A stretch of DNA of 37,021 nt from Entrophospora sp. SA101 (taxonomy: Eukaryota; Glomeromycota; Glomeromycetes; Entrophosporales; Entrophosporaceae): positions 1-37,021 of the forward strand of contig CAUDNR010004613.1 in NCBI GenBank assembly GCA_958430865.1, read 5' to 3'. The position numbers were made by a program, and so were the translations under genes. Positions 11,755 to 23,424 of the stretch are shown here, in pieces; positions within the stretch are counted from its first letter, which is position 1, and each line of letters opens with the position of its first letter. The notes beneath the pieces were generated by a model. It was not told where the DNA came from. It made no database searches and was given only the letters and a program-made list of their open reading frames with translations.

Positions 11755-13153
11755 TTAAAAATGATGATCTAGAAGAAATTGAGCTGCTCTATTGATATCA
11801 TTGTTGGTAGTTTCTAATGCTTGAGTAATAACTTCTTGTGAACTTTGTGGAAACATTGCTCGGAGATTAGCAATATGCTCCTCATTGACAATTGTCTAAT
11901 TATAATTATAATTTATAAATAAATTATCATCTCTATATATTTTTAATTGTTAATCAAAATAATAATATATATATATATATATAGTTCACCTGTGCTACAG
12001 ATGGCGAGCCAATCCGTGCCTGACGTCTTATTATATCATTTGTTGATGACGATGATGATGTAGTCGGTTGTAGTCTATGGTCTATTGTAAATGAAGAACG
12101 TCCAGTAGTTGATGTTGATGTTGAAGAAGGAGTGGTTGATATTAATGGTAATATAAATCTTGATGCAAATCGATTAATAAATTGTGGAAATCTCCATTTT
12201 TTCATCTTGAAAACATTATTTCGATATATTACACCAGCTAAAATACCACATACACCACCAATAATAGAATGCGGATATCGGAAAGCCAAAAGCTAAAGCA
12301 ATATCAAAATTGTGTAATAATAATGATGATGATAATGATATAATATTAATATTAATATTATTAATCTTGATAATTACAAAAAATCAAATACATATATATA
12401 ATCCAATTTCTCCTTTATGAAAGAATTGATCCTTTAAAATATTAAATCTTACAGGTAAAGCTCCCATAAAATATACTATAGTTTTTTTACCAAAGGGTAA
12501 TCCTAGTAATTTATATTTGTGAACGGAAGGAATCATTTTCATGTATTGGTAAAGAGCTGCAAATATGAAACCATAGGGCCCCGGCGGTATATGAGTCAAC
12601 CCGTATGATCTTCCAAAAAAAAGTGCTCCAACTTCAAATATTGTTGATAATGCAGTTGATATAAAAAAGAATGCCTAAAAATTTTTGCAATTATAAATAT
12701 TTAAATTTTTTTAAAAAAAATAAGATATATATATATATTTACTGCATATTTTGAAGAACCAAATTGTTGCTCTATTATTCTAAGTTGATATATGGCAATA
12801 CTTCCAAAAAAAAATTCACCAGAAGTTGTTAATGCAATGTTTGATGTTAAAAGTCGCCATAACTATGTACATCAAAAAATTAGTCAAGAATAAAATATAC
12901 GCTTGTTTACTCACTCACTCTTGACTAACCTCATGGTTTGTTGTAATTTGAGGATTAAGTTGTAATTGAAATAATGATTTACGATCTAACAAGTAGGCTG
13001 CTAGTGAACAGCCACTAACGCAAAGTAAAAGAGCTTTTGTTATAGGTGCATTACGGAAACCTAAATATTAAAAAATAATTTAATTACTTTTTAACCTTGA
13101 AAACAAGGTAAATTTTTTAAATACTAACCAGTTTTTGCTCCAGAGTAAGGCAT
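11755..13153 (-). CDS. UBAC2: UBAC2-like rhomboid-fold membrane protein with C-terminal UBA domain
   Basis: Exons on the minus strand: 13129-13153, 12930-13060, 12743-12862, 12453-12674, 11990-12292, 11755-11895, predicting 313 aa (human UBAC2 is 344). The start MPYSGAKTGFRNAPITKALL matches the usual entry into the first membrane segment. Hydrophobic segments follow (LLLCVSGCSLAAYLL, TSGEFFFGSIAIYQL, AFFFISTALSTIFEVGALFF, a segment around GPYGFIFAALYQYM, and MGALPLLAFRYPHSIIGGVC GILAGVIYR split by an exon junction). After a Ser/Thr-rich linker the last exon encodes a UBA/CUE-type three-helix domain (HIANLRAMFPQSSQEVITQA ... INRAAQFLL). Relatives are catalytically dead rhomboids in the ER that bind ubiquitin and act in ER-associated degradation. 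No Ser/His dyad is expected. It diverges from the NDT80-like gene over a 422-bp gap. Confidence 0.8.
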
Positions 13154-13575
13154 ATTAGATTTTACAAGTAAAATGAAAAAAATTGTGATGTTTTTATAAT
13201 AATTTTTATTGACAAAGTAACGGCAATGATCTTATATTTTGTGTTACAGAGTTTTTCAAAATTCTTTGAACAAAAATTTTCGCTGCCATTCTACCCTTTC
13301 TTAAAGAAGTAAAGCTATTAGACATTCTATAATTTTGGATCTCATCGTTCATGACATTGAACACATATTTAAAGCATATTTTTTGAAAGTATTGTGAAAT
13401 TGATGATAATGCATGTCACGTGATCGTGCAATTTTAAACAAATCATTTTTTATATTTTTACAATTTAAAATGATTTCCCCCCCTTAAAAATCTTTTTTTT
13501 TACTTTTTGAAAAAAAAAATTTTTAAATTATAAAAAAGAATTTTTTTATCCTTTATATATTATTCACTTGTTACG
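13154..13575. promoter_or_regulatory. Divergent promoter region with a TCACGTGA palindrome
   Basis: The UBAC2-like and NDT80-like genes start on opposite sides, so both promoters must lie here. An 8-bp palindrome TCACGTGA (13416-13423) contains the CACGTG E-box bound by bHLH factors in fungi. A cluster of C (cccccc) near 13478 and long T/A tracts flank the NDT80-like start. Function is inferred from position only. Confidence 0.4.
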
Positions 13576-15560
13576 ATGTCAATCCCTGTGAACACAGTGA
13601 CCGGATCATCTAATAATAAAAACGATTCACAAATTGCAACAAATATTGCAACACCACCTGAAAACAAGATCGATAGTTGTCCCACATTTACTACATCATT
13701 GTTTCACGCTACACCATCGCCATCAGAAGCACTTAGAAAACGTAGAGACAATAATATAATGGGCTTTCCACAAGATGTTGGTACCTTCTTCACTCCAACA
13801 CAGCAACATCATCCCTTGTATACAATCGATAGAAGAACAGGGTATTTATTTATAATATTTTTGACATCAAATTGTCTTAAAGATCACACAATAAATAACA
13901 ACAAATAAATTATATATAATATTAATAATATTTATTATTTTATTTATTATTTACACGATTCTATTTTTTTTTTTTAGTTTAAAAGTTACTATTAACTCTA
14001 AAGTAGATCGTGGGTTTTTTTTGGCCGACAATGATTGGACATGCTACAGAAGAAACTATTTCCAAATCAGTTCTACCTTCTCGATTTCTGCACTGGATAA
14101 TTCGGTTGATGAGAGTGAGGTGTCATGTATAATTGAGGTCGAAGGTCAAACTCATGCGGTCACCCAATTTTTGCTAGCCATCTCGGCCAAGGTTTCAAAC
14201 AGTGATAAAAAAATAGACCTAGTTCAACATACACCTAAACGAGACAAAGGTCCTCAGATGGTTCCTGTGTTAAAGCCAATTCATCCTGGTGGAAACCTTA
14301 ATTTAAATCTGGTAGGAACATATTCAAATATTGTTACGTTTGAACGTATCCAATTTAAAACTGCGACTGCAAATAATGGTAAACGTAGAGCAGCTCAACA
14401 ATACTATGTGGTGATGATTGATTTGTATGCTCAGGCTGATAATAATGAATCGTATAAACTTGCAACAACAACTTCAGCACCTTTGGTAGTTCGTGGTCGT
14501 AGTCCTGGTCATTATGCTGACAGTCATGAACGTTTTAATCCTATACAAATGCACCAAGCTTTTCCAAATGATGCTCATCATATGACAATGGCAGCACCCA
14601 ATGTTGCCCCTCCTCCAGGTATGATCCCAGGTGACTTTAACGGATCATTTCCAGGTCATTATAGTCATTATCCACCACCATTCCATGGATTCCCTCCTGG
14701 CTCTTTAATAATGACTGCCGCTGGGCCATCGAATGCAGGACATGTTGCTTTTCATCCAGAACACACTGACCAAAATTTTATGGTTCAAAACATACACGAA
14801 CCAGGTGATAATAATCCAAATAACCAATTATTTAATAATAGAAACATTGATCCAAATATCGAAGGTATGTGTGTGTGTGTGTGTGTATTATTACTTGCTG
14901 CTATAACAATAATTTTACTAATTGTTGTATTTATTGAGGATCGAATTTTTAAAAAAAATTTTTTTAATTAAATTTTGAATGATTTCAGGTCCTGTTGCAA
15001 CATCTACGGCCTCATTACCCGGAGACAAACATCTTGTCAAAATAGAAATGCAACCTCAACCCTCGCATATACAAAATAATTCAATTTCATCAACTGTTTA
15101 TCATTCACAAGAACTTGTTGAAGGTTTTCATTTATATCATGGCCAACCAGCAAATGGTCAACCAGCTAATAGTGTTGCTGTACATAATGGTGGTTATCAT
15201 TCACAGAATGATCAGCAGCAGCAGCAGCAACAACAAAGTAACGAACTCGAAAAGAATAAGGCCGAGTTAAAACAAACATCATCTAACGACCCTAAAAAAA
15301 AAAATTCTGAAACACATGGTAATAACTCTAACACTTCTGATACACCTGCAACCGTCACTGATTCACCTCCCCCTGTTATTGTAGCTTCTGGTGCAACCAA
15401 AAAAACCAGTAGTACAGAAACTACTAATGAGGGTACAAATGTTACCAACTCCTCCAATAATGAAGCTTTGAATGAGACGAAAACAAATGATGATGGTGTA
15501 ACCACAACCACGACTTCTCCAACCATCAAAAACGAACACGATGAAAAAGTAAAGGTGTAA
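13576..15560 (+). CDS. NDT80/PhoG-family DNA-binding transcription factor
   Basis: Exons 13576-13841, 13978-14864 and 14989-15560 give 574 aa. Exon 1 is a polar N-terminal arm ending in TPTQQHHPLYTIDRRTG. Exon 2 opens the NDT80 fold (residues ~89-255): LKVTINSKVDRGFFLADNDW, YRRNYFQISSTFS, IQFKTATANNGKRRAAQQYY and the signature LVVRGRSPGHYAD that closes the domain. The rest is Pro/His/Gly-rich then Asn/Gln/Thr/Ser-rich with a short poly-Q encoded by CAG repeats (~15212-15236), as in many fungal activation domains. Family members (yeast Ndt80, Neurospora vib-1, Aspergillus xprG) control meiosis, nutrient response or cell-death genes; which role applies here is unknown. If intron 2 is retained, the frame stops after a hydrophobic (GT)n-derived tail at 14971. 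Confidence 0.85.
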
Positions 15561-15641
15561 ATAAATACCGAAAAAAAATAAAAAACACATATCAGTCTTT
15601 TTTGATAATTATTTAATTATTGCACTTTACATATATTCACT

Positions 15642-15673
<32 letters not shown>

Positions 15674-17083
15674 ATTGGTGAATATCAATTATTTGCTTTA
15701 TTTTTTTCTTTTCTTTTTACTTCACTCTTTCTCAAATATGATCTTGATCATCATACTATACTATACTATATTTTTTTTTTAAGAATTAAAAAAATTTTTC
15801 ATACTTGATAATTTGTTCATATAAATTTTTTATTAGATTTAGAAAGACTTTTTTCCCCTTAAAATTTTTTTTTTCTCTAGGTTGTAATAAATTTTTTTTT
15901 ATTTGCATTTAAATACATTTATATATATCTATATTTTTTATTCAATATATATTCCATATTCATGTTATATGCAGTCAAAATTATCCCTTGAAATTTAATC
16001 ACTTAACTATTTGGTCTAAAAATCAAGAAAAGAGCTTCAGATAATTATCTACTGCCCTACTGCCCAGAAAGTTTTACTAAAAGGTGACATTTTTTTAACG
16101 TTGCCAAAAAATCAGCAACCGCAATTTTATCACATGACTTTCTAAATATCAACTATGCAAGAGGTGGACAATCGAAAGAATGTCTATTGTAGTACTATTG
16201 ACGTTTGCCTTGTTTCGATTGTCCACACCCCATAACATTATCTGGAGTCTTTTTATATTTTTTTACAATATATTCAGCCTGCAAAACTGCTAACCCTTTC
16301 TCATAGATTTTGCATATTTTCCCAATCTATTTCAATGGTATAGAATCAAAGCCCCTTCTCTTGAAGATCTTTCATGTGTAATTAATTACAATATTGCCTA
16401 GCCTATCATTTAACAATCCCCAACACATTTCAATGTGGTTAGTTCATGACGCAAATTTGTTACATTTAATGTATAAATCACATAATCACGTGAATGGTCA
16501 GAATTATAATATTTTGGCGCGTGCATGGTAATTTGGGCCAAGATTATATGTTCCAATAATACGTATATTAAAAAAAAAATTAGAATATTGAAAGTGAGGA
16601 AGAAAATATATAATTAATTTCATTTGGTCAAATTTATCAACGGAATTTGCACCAACAATCAAAAAAACAGATGCTTTCTATTATAATGTCTTAATGAGAC
16701 AAAACTCGAGTATAATAAAAATTGGAAATTAATGAATGATCAAGTGAATTAGATGTTGAAAAATTGGATTATGAAAGAAATCCGAATGGATAATTTACTA
16801 GTACTAATATAAAACTTGTACAGTTGCAGCAAATCACTTACGAAGCAATTAAATCATCTGATAAAAAAAAAACAAAAAGGACAAAAATTATTTATTTTAT
16901 CATGTATTATTATGATTCAATTTCAATCGTTTTTTATTTTTTAAAAATTCGAAAATTTAAAATATATAAAATATTAAAGTTTGGCTAAAGAAATGGCTAA
17001 ATGAAATTCTTTGTTTTTTAAGATATTATTTTATCTTTATAAATTTTACAAAACTTCTAATCTGTATAATTAGACTATTTTAT
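15561..17083. other. Gene-poor intergenic region
   Basis: It holds an (AT)n run (15642-15669) and a 14-bp perfect inverted repeat, GTGGACAATCGAAA at 16164-16177 and its complement at 16213-16226, with a 35-base loop. A minus-strand phrase near 16370-16460 (TNHIEMCWGLLNDRLG) resembles the N.IE..W..LK block of DDE transposases. No intact gene is visible. Confidence 0.4.
16370..16460 (-). pseudogene. Possible DDE-transposase scrap
   Basis: Minus-strand translation gives KFAS-stop-TNHIEMCWGLLN followed by DRLGNIVINYT. NHIEMCWGLLNDRLG fits the NPIENLWGxLKxxL pattern near the last catalytic acid of Tc1/IS630-type transposases. It is short and broken, with no supporting terminal repeats found. Chance resemblance is possible. 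Confidence 0.25.
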
Positions 17084-18060
17084 TGCTGCCAATGAAACTG
17101 GCATAACAACATTTTCAATTAATTCTTTTACATCAATTTTTGACAAGTTTGATGTTGTTGCCCCTAATGAACTTCCAAAATAAATTGAAATTGAAGTTGC
17201 AACAACAACAATAACAACATCTATCACTCCTCATTGACAACAACAACAACGTCATAGCAACAACAAATATTAGCTAAATAAAAAAAACACCCATTGATAT
17301 CATCATCTACAGTTGAGTTAATGGATCTTTGGTAAAACTTGAAAGAGTATTTTATACTATTGATACTGTCTCTTTTGAATTAAACAAAGAATTATCATCT
17401 TCCTCATAGTTCAACTATATTTTGAATTTGATGCAATGGAAGATTTTGTAATTTCTGTTTTAAGAATCATTCTTGTCTACACCATTTAAATATACCTAGT
17501 CTAAGCCATGTTCTTTAAATAGCAAAACTGATGCAGGATGAGGATGTTGTTATTTTTGGTGATAGTGAAGAATCTTTTAAATGTTTTGATTTATCATTTG
17601 TATTGTTAATATCATAAAAGTAGTAATGAGCAGTAATAGTAATATTAGGATCTTAATTCAAAGAATTAAAAGGTTTTTTTGGTTGAATTGAATTGATAAT
17701 GGTGATGTGAGATAGGAGATGGCAATCCTTCTGTTAGAATAAGGTTGTTATTAGTCATTGCTTTATTGCTAGCATTGAGTTGCTACTACTGCGAAAAAGG
17801 CAGTTTCATCTTCAGTTCCAGCGATATTGATCATGATCTTCTGATGACCTTTATTATTATTTACATTGAAAATATGTCATTCAAAGCTCCATTCAACACA
17901 TCTCTCATATAATCTGTTTAATACTGGTGTAAGGCGAAAAATGGGGCCTTCATTGATGCTTGCAAAATTATATTCAAATGAAGAGCATGATGTTGAATCA
18001 TCTGAATTTCTTGACCAGTCAAGCTAGTTAGCTGTAATGTTTTAGATAAAGTAGTCTGAC
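17084..18060 (-). pseudogene. Decayed minus-strand gene, unknown family
   Basis: Several protein-like pieces appear on the minus strand in order but in different frames with stops: NSDDSTSCSSFEYNFASINE then GPIFRLTPVLNRLYERCVEW (about 18030-17880), then MINIAGTEDETAFFAVVATQ (about 17850-17770), KSKHLKDSSLSPKITTSSSC (about 17600-17540), and a last piece ISIYFGSSLGATTSNLSKID ending VSLAAIK and a stop at 17084. Conserved order with scattered frameshifts is what an old pseudogene looks like. I cannot name the family. Confidence 0.35.
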
Positions 18061-18509
18061 AATTTCTGATGATCAAATATTACATATTGAATTGTTTTCC
18101 AATTGTATAGGTGCAGTTTTCCTTCCAATTTTCAACAGTAATAATTGTTTATTACCATTTACTATTGATAATTCTTATGCTCCAATCATTTATTATCTTG
18201 AAGAATCTTATAATAATTACCTAGAAGACATGACAAATGTTCTGATTTATAAAAAAAAAAAAATATATATATCAACCCAAAAAAAAGCAACTCTGGTAAC
18301 CATATTGGTGCTGATCCATCATCAATAAAAAAACTTCTGGTTCTCGTGTTTTCTTTTGATATATTTTTTTATACGGAAATTCTGGTTTTTTCCCACATAT
18401 ATATTAATCAAATTAACTAATTAAGAAATGTTTTATTTTGAATATCTATAGGGAAAGGGATATTAATATCCTGTAAAAAAAAAAGGATATTTTTCTTTAT
18501 TGAAAAAGG

Positions 18510-18855
18510 ATGACACAGATGATAGATAATCCAACGAATTTTCCGACGGAATTTGTCTCACCACGGCCAGAGGAAATAAGACAAGCCCCACCAGAAAACG
18601 TCCTCATTAGGCGCGTGAACTAGACAATTAATTAAGTTGTTTAGTAACTTACAATCTGTAATTAAATACGGATCTCACGTAAAATAATATTTTTAAATGA
18701 TCAACATATAAATAATACAATAGTTAATATTAAAAAAATTTTTTTTCTTCGCTTTTAGAAATCGTACGAAAGTTTGGAACACTTGAAATTGAATCTTTAT
18801 GTTATAAAGATAACGACAATTTATTAAATCATTTCCAGTTGCATATATTTTTGTA
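18510..18855 (+). CDS. Candidate small two-exon gene, unknown
   Basis: An ATG at 18510 opens a 37-codon frame, MTQMIDNPTNFPTEFVSPRP then EEIRQAPPENVLIRRVN, in a locally GC-richer stretch. A possible donor (GTGAAC) sits at 18615, and after a pyrimidine-rich stretch an acceptor TTTTAG ends at 18758. Beyond it both the in-phase frame and the frame reading EIVRKFGTLEIESLCYKDND are open. Composition looks coding but the phase across the junction is ambiguous, and nothing matches a family I know. Alternatively it is a remnant of a larger gene. Confidence 0.2.
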
Positions 18856-19261
18856 AAATGGGGTTTTTTTTCGCAATATACAAAATAAAATTAAAGGTAG
18901 ATCATCTTATTAAATAACTGGAGTAACAAAATTACCACATCAATTTTTTTTCTATAATGTATACTGGCAACGATTGAATTTGGTTCTTTTGTAGGTTTTT
19001 GTGTATCGCGTTTGTGTAATAATCAAAAAATAAATAAAAAGTTTAACCACACACATTAAAAGTCGCTAATTTAATTTTTAAAAAATTTTTTAATAATAAT
19101 AATAATAATAATGTTTTTTTTAATAACTATTATAAATAAAATTAGTATTATATCTAAAATTCGAAACTCTCTTTTCAAATGAAACTTATGATAAAATTCA
19201 TTCCTGAGGTACTAATTAAAGTTCTAACCAAATTAATGAATGAAATAAATCTACGACTTGC
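18856..19261. other. Intergenic, downstream of FOX2
   Basis: AT-rich 3' flank of FOX2 with an (AAT)n run at about 19093-19110. No gene is seen. Confidence 0.5.
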
Positions 19262-22200
19262 TTAGAGTTTAGATTTGGCTTGATCAGATAATCCGCCATC
19301 ATTCAATTCTACAGCTGCAGCTGTAATTGCAATAACATCTCTTTCAACAACGCGTGTTTGGAAAATAACTTTATTCCCTGTCTTCCACATTTGGGTTTCC
19401 AAGGTCTCACCGGGAAAAACAGGCGATGCAAACCTTGCTTTAATAGATCGAAGTTTGGTAGGATCATTGTCACAAAATTCTTTCAAAACATGTCTCGCTG
19501 AAAATCCGAATGTACACAATCCATGAAGAATTGGTGTTTCAAATCCGCCCATTTGTGAAAAGTCAGGACTTATATGAAGTGGATTCAACTAAAGTTTTTT
19601 TTTAACATTATCAATAACATTATCATCAATAGTAATGACAATAAAAATAACAATATACATACATCTCCATTTAATCGATACAAGGCAGCTTGTTCTTCTG
19701 TAGTTTTCTCCTTAAAAATTTTATCTGGTGTTCGAGATGGTGGTGTATTACTATCTACAGATGCACCTTTAGCTTCACGATTTTTCTTTCCACCGAATCC
19801 TCCTAGCCCTCTTATAAATAATGTTGCCTCATTTTCAAAAACGGTTTCTCCATTTTCATCCTTTGTTTCAACTCCAATAATCACAGTCGCTCCTTTTCCT
19901 TTATCAAGTATATCCACAATTCTAGGCAATGAAGTTAATCTACCTGAAATTGGAATTGGCTTCTTAATTTCAAGATATTGTTCTCCGTGAAGAAGTTTCA
20001 TCTAATAATTAAGATATTGAAAAAATAAATTGTTATTACTAATAAATCGGATAAAAAATAATATATGGCATTAAAAATTTTTTCCAATTTACCAGATTGA
20101 AATCGCCCAATACATCAGGAAGTTTATCTAATGGTAGAGCAGATAATCCAGCAATAACACCAAATGTTGGTAAAACAGCAAATCTCTCATCACCCTCGAA
20201 TACCCAATTCAAATCAGTACGTTTAGCACCAACACCCAACGCATAAAGTTTAACATCTCTGTCTGTATATTCGAATACATTAGGTTCAAATTTATGACTT
20301 TTTGCAGCCTCGACATCAATTTTACCCTTAGATGGTTTTTGTTCTTGTTTATCTTCAGAAGCTTTAGCATTTTCAAAGTTTTCAAAGAATTGCTGAAGTG
20401 CTTCTTGTGTTGTTTTTGGGTTTGTTGCACGCCCATCATCAAAGTTTGTGATGACGTCCCATTTTGATGCAATATCTTCTGGTAGAAGTGGTTTAGATGT
20501 TGAAAATCCAACACCACCTGCACGTTGCCATTGCACTTGAGCTGCCCAACCACCACTAACTTCAAAAACATTTCCAGTTGAAGGACATAATTCATGTGCA
20601 AGAAAACCAACAAAAGGTGCAACATATTCTGGCTTAAATGCTTCAACCATTTCAGGTGGCCATATGGTTGCAGTCATTCTTGTTCCTGCATTAGGTGCGA
20701 TAGTATTAACAAGGATATTATTTTTTCTGCCCTCCAATGCTAAAGTATTACTGAGGCCTAATATTCCAAGTTTTGCTATAAAAAATTATACAAAAATAAG
20801 TATCTCTCAAATGTCATTCTTGTTTGCTTAAAAGAAAACTTTGTTTTTTTTGATATCAGAATTACTACTAACCTGTGCTATAATTAGCTTGACCAAAATT
20901 ACCATAAAGACCAACTGACGAAGCTGTATTTATAATACGACCATATTTTTGTCTGGTAAAGTAAGGCCATGCAGCTTTCGTTACTTTATAGGTTCCTCGT
21001 AGATGGACTCTCTGTACTAAATCCCAATCTTGATCTGTCATTCTGGCAAATGATTTGTCTCTCAATATACCAGCATTATTAACTATGATGTCTACACGCC
21101 CAAATGCTTTTATGGCTGTTTCAACCACTTTATCACCATCTTCAACTGAATCATAGTTGGCAACAGCTTTACCACCTGCATTTATAATCTCTTGAACTAC
21201 TTTGTCTGCAGCTTTATTAGAAGTTCCTTGGCCATGTGTGCTAACTCCAATGTCATTAACTACAACTGATGCACCAAGTTTGCCCAACAAAATAGCATAT
21301 GCACGACCTAGCCCACCTCCTGCTCCAGTAACAACAGCAACCTTGCCATCAAGTTTTAGATCTTCTGATTTAGGATTAGAGGGCAATTTTTTTGCTATCT
21401 CCAGCAAACTATAATAATCTTTATCACTTGGCGAGGTAGGGTAGTCAGGTTCTGAAAAATCTGTGACTTCAGGCCATTTTGCCAGTACAGTGCCAGGTAA
21501 GAATGTTTCATCAGTTTTGAAAATAGCGCCTTTTGATCGTTGCCACCTCAATTTAGCTACAAAGCCAGCACCAAGTTCAAATAAACTTCCATTTTCTTGA
21601 GTTGATTCATGACACAAATATAAAACTAATGGAGCAATATAATCAGGTTTGAGAGATGCAAGGACATCTGGTGGCATTACTGTCTCGGTCATTCTTGATG
21701 CCGCAATTGGTGCAATACAATTTGCATGAATATTTGATTTTTCACCCTCCTTAGCAAGTGTTGAAGTAAAACTGACCAATCCAAGTTTGGCTAATAAACA
21801 TAACGTAACAAGTTATTATATAATTTTTTTAAAAAACTTAGCTTCGATGACTAATTAAAATAATAGAAAATGAAGATACCTGAACTATAATTGGCTTGAC
21901 CGAAGTTTCCATAAATACCTGCGGCTGAGGCAGTATTTATGATTCTTCCAAATTTTTGTTTCCGGAAAACATCCCAAGCTGCTTTGGTTACTTTATATGA
22001 GCCGCGAACATGGATTGCTTGAACAAGATCCCAGTCTGAATCATTCATTCGTGCAAATGATTTATCACGAAGAATCCTACAAGTAAAAATTAAGTTTAAA
22101 TTTACAACAACAAATAACAAATCACACTCTTAATTATAATGATTATTTACCCTGCATTGTTTATTACAATATCAACACGACCAAATGCTTTTAGTGCAGT

Positions 22201-22636
22201 TTCCACAATTTTATCACCGTCTTCTACTGAATTATAATTTGCAACCGCTTTACCACCAATGCTAACAATTTCATCAACCACCTTATCTGCAGCTGCTGTA
22301 GAAGATCCATCGCCACCTCTGGAAACACCAAGATCATTTACCACAACATTGGCACCACGTGACGCAAAAGCAAGTGCATAAGCACGCCCCAAACCTATTA
22401 TTATTTGAAGAGCAATAAATTAAATTGTAAATATTCTTGAATGAAATAATGAATTTATTTAAAGAAAAAAATTTTCTACTATATTTTATATATATACATC
22501 TGATCATTCAAAAGAAATTTGTTTGAATCGAATCCTTCATTCTCGCATATATAAACACTAAATAATATTTTTACTCACCACCACCAGCTCCTGTTACAAT
22601 AACTGTACGTCCATCAAAACGGAGTCCTTCGGCCAT
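19262..22636 (-). CDS. FOX2: Peroxisomal multifunctional enzyme type 2 (hydratase-dehydrogenase, FOX2)
   Basis: Exons: 22579-22636, 22151-22394, 21880-22076, 20873-21790, 20093-20775, 19663-20001, 19262-19588, giving 921 aa, the normal length. Two tandem short-chain dehydrogenase domains each show the nucleotide site [16 protein letters not shown], and the catalytic Ser/Tyr/Lys set ([42 protein letters not shown]). They are followed by a MaoC/hot-dog 2-enoyl-CoA hydratase 2 with [10 protein letters not shown] and the motif [11 protein letters not shown]...[10 protein letters not shown]; the catalytic Asp is the last codon of exon 6. The C-terminus is SKL, a type 1 peroxisomal targeting signal. 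The enzyme hydrates trans-2-enoyl-CoA and oxidises the (3R)-hydroxyacyl-CoA in peroxisomal fatty-acid beta-oxidation. All motifs are intact. Introns fall at equivalent places after NYS in both dehydrogenase repeats, consistent with internal duplication. Confidence 0.95.
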
Positions 22637-23100
22637 TATTACTTTAAAAAAAAAAATAGTGAGAAAAAAATTTTTAATGATTATTTTTTAAAGCTTACTA
22701 AATTAATGAATTTATAGATAAAATTATTGACAGAATTTTATCTTACATTATTATATTCGTGAATAGTTAATAAGAAATTTTTGCAATTATACAAAAATAT
22801 TTAAAAAAATCTGCGGATTTATTATATACAAGTAATTTTATGAATTAATCGATTTATAAATTTAATTAAAAATTTATTTTTAAATGATTGATTAATCATG
22901 AAAATCTCAATGAATTTACCCTTTATTGTTCTTCTTCGTGAAAATGAAGAGTGGGAGAAAAGAATTTAAAGAAAAAATTTAAATTAACCATACTTTTTTA
23001 TATTATTTTTTTTTGGTAATACACATTACCAATTCAAAATCAAAAATCAAAAATTTCACGATCATTGATCGGCAGATATCAAACATTAACAAACATTTTA
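22637..23100. promoter_or_regulatory. FOX2 upstream region
   Basis: This AT-rich region lies between the FOX2 start and a small inverted-repeat element, so it must contain the FOX2 promoter. I see no motif that I can assign; no obvious oleate-response-type element stands out. Confidence 0.35.
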
Positions 23101-23273
23101 GGGGGGTGCCCAAAATGACGTCATTCAGTTTTGGGAGGGGGGCTGGGAGCTTTCGACGTTACACTTTATATGATCCAATAAAATTCGGTTTCATTTTATC
23201 AAACCTTTGTGATACAGGCATGGGAGGGGTATGAGCTTATATCAGAGAAATGATGTCATTTTGGGCACCCCCC
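23101..23273. mobile_element. 173-bp MITE with 25-bp inverted repeats and TA duplication
   Basis: The left end GGGGGGTGCCCAAAATGACG and the reverse complement of the right end (GGGGGGTGCCCAAAATGACA, 23254-23273) match over ~25 bases with one mismatch. A TA dinucleotide flanks both sides (23099-23100, 23274-23275), the target duplication expected of Tc1/mariner-type transposition. The interior is markedly G-rich compared with surrounding DNA and has no coding capacity beyond a chance frame. It is therefore a non-autonomous miniature element, lying between FOX2 and the MED5-like gene. Confidence 0.75.
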
Positions 23274-23424
23274 TATAATAATCTATTTTTTTTTAAATCT
23301 ATATAGAGAAAACGTGATAATCTACACTCATTCACAACTCACATGAATCTTCATCGAGGCGTAGCAGACAGTAAAAAATTAATGATAAAAGGTATATTTT
23401 TTATTTTGTGCTTAACATTCGTAT

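Noticed and set aside
15212..15529. Minus-strand frame of 105 codons with a poly-Cys end
   Set aside because: Antisense shadow of the NDT80-like C-terminal exon; poly-Cys is the reverse of the CAG repeat.
19574..19990. Plus-strand frame of 138 codons
   Set aside because: Antisense to FOX2 exon 6, whose hydratase coding is clear.
20209..20646. Alternative minus-strand frame of 145 codons
   Set aside because: Same strand but wrong frame within FOX2 exon 5; only the other frame carries dehydrogenase and hydratase motifs.
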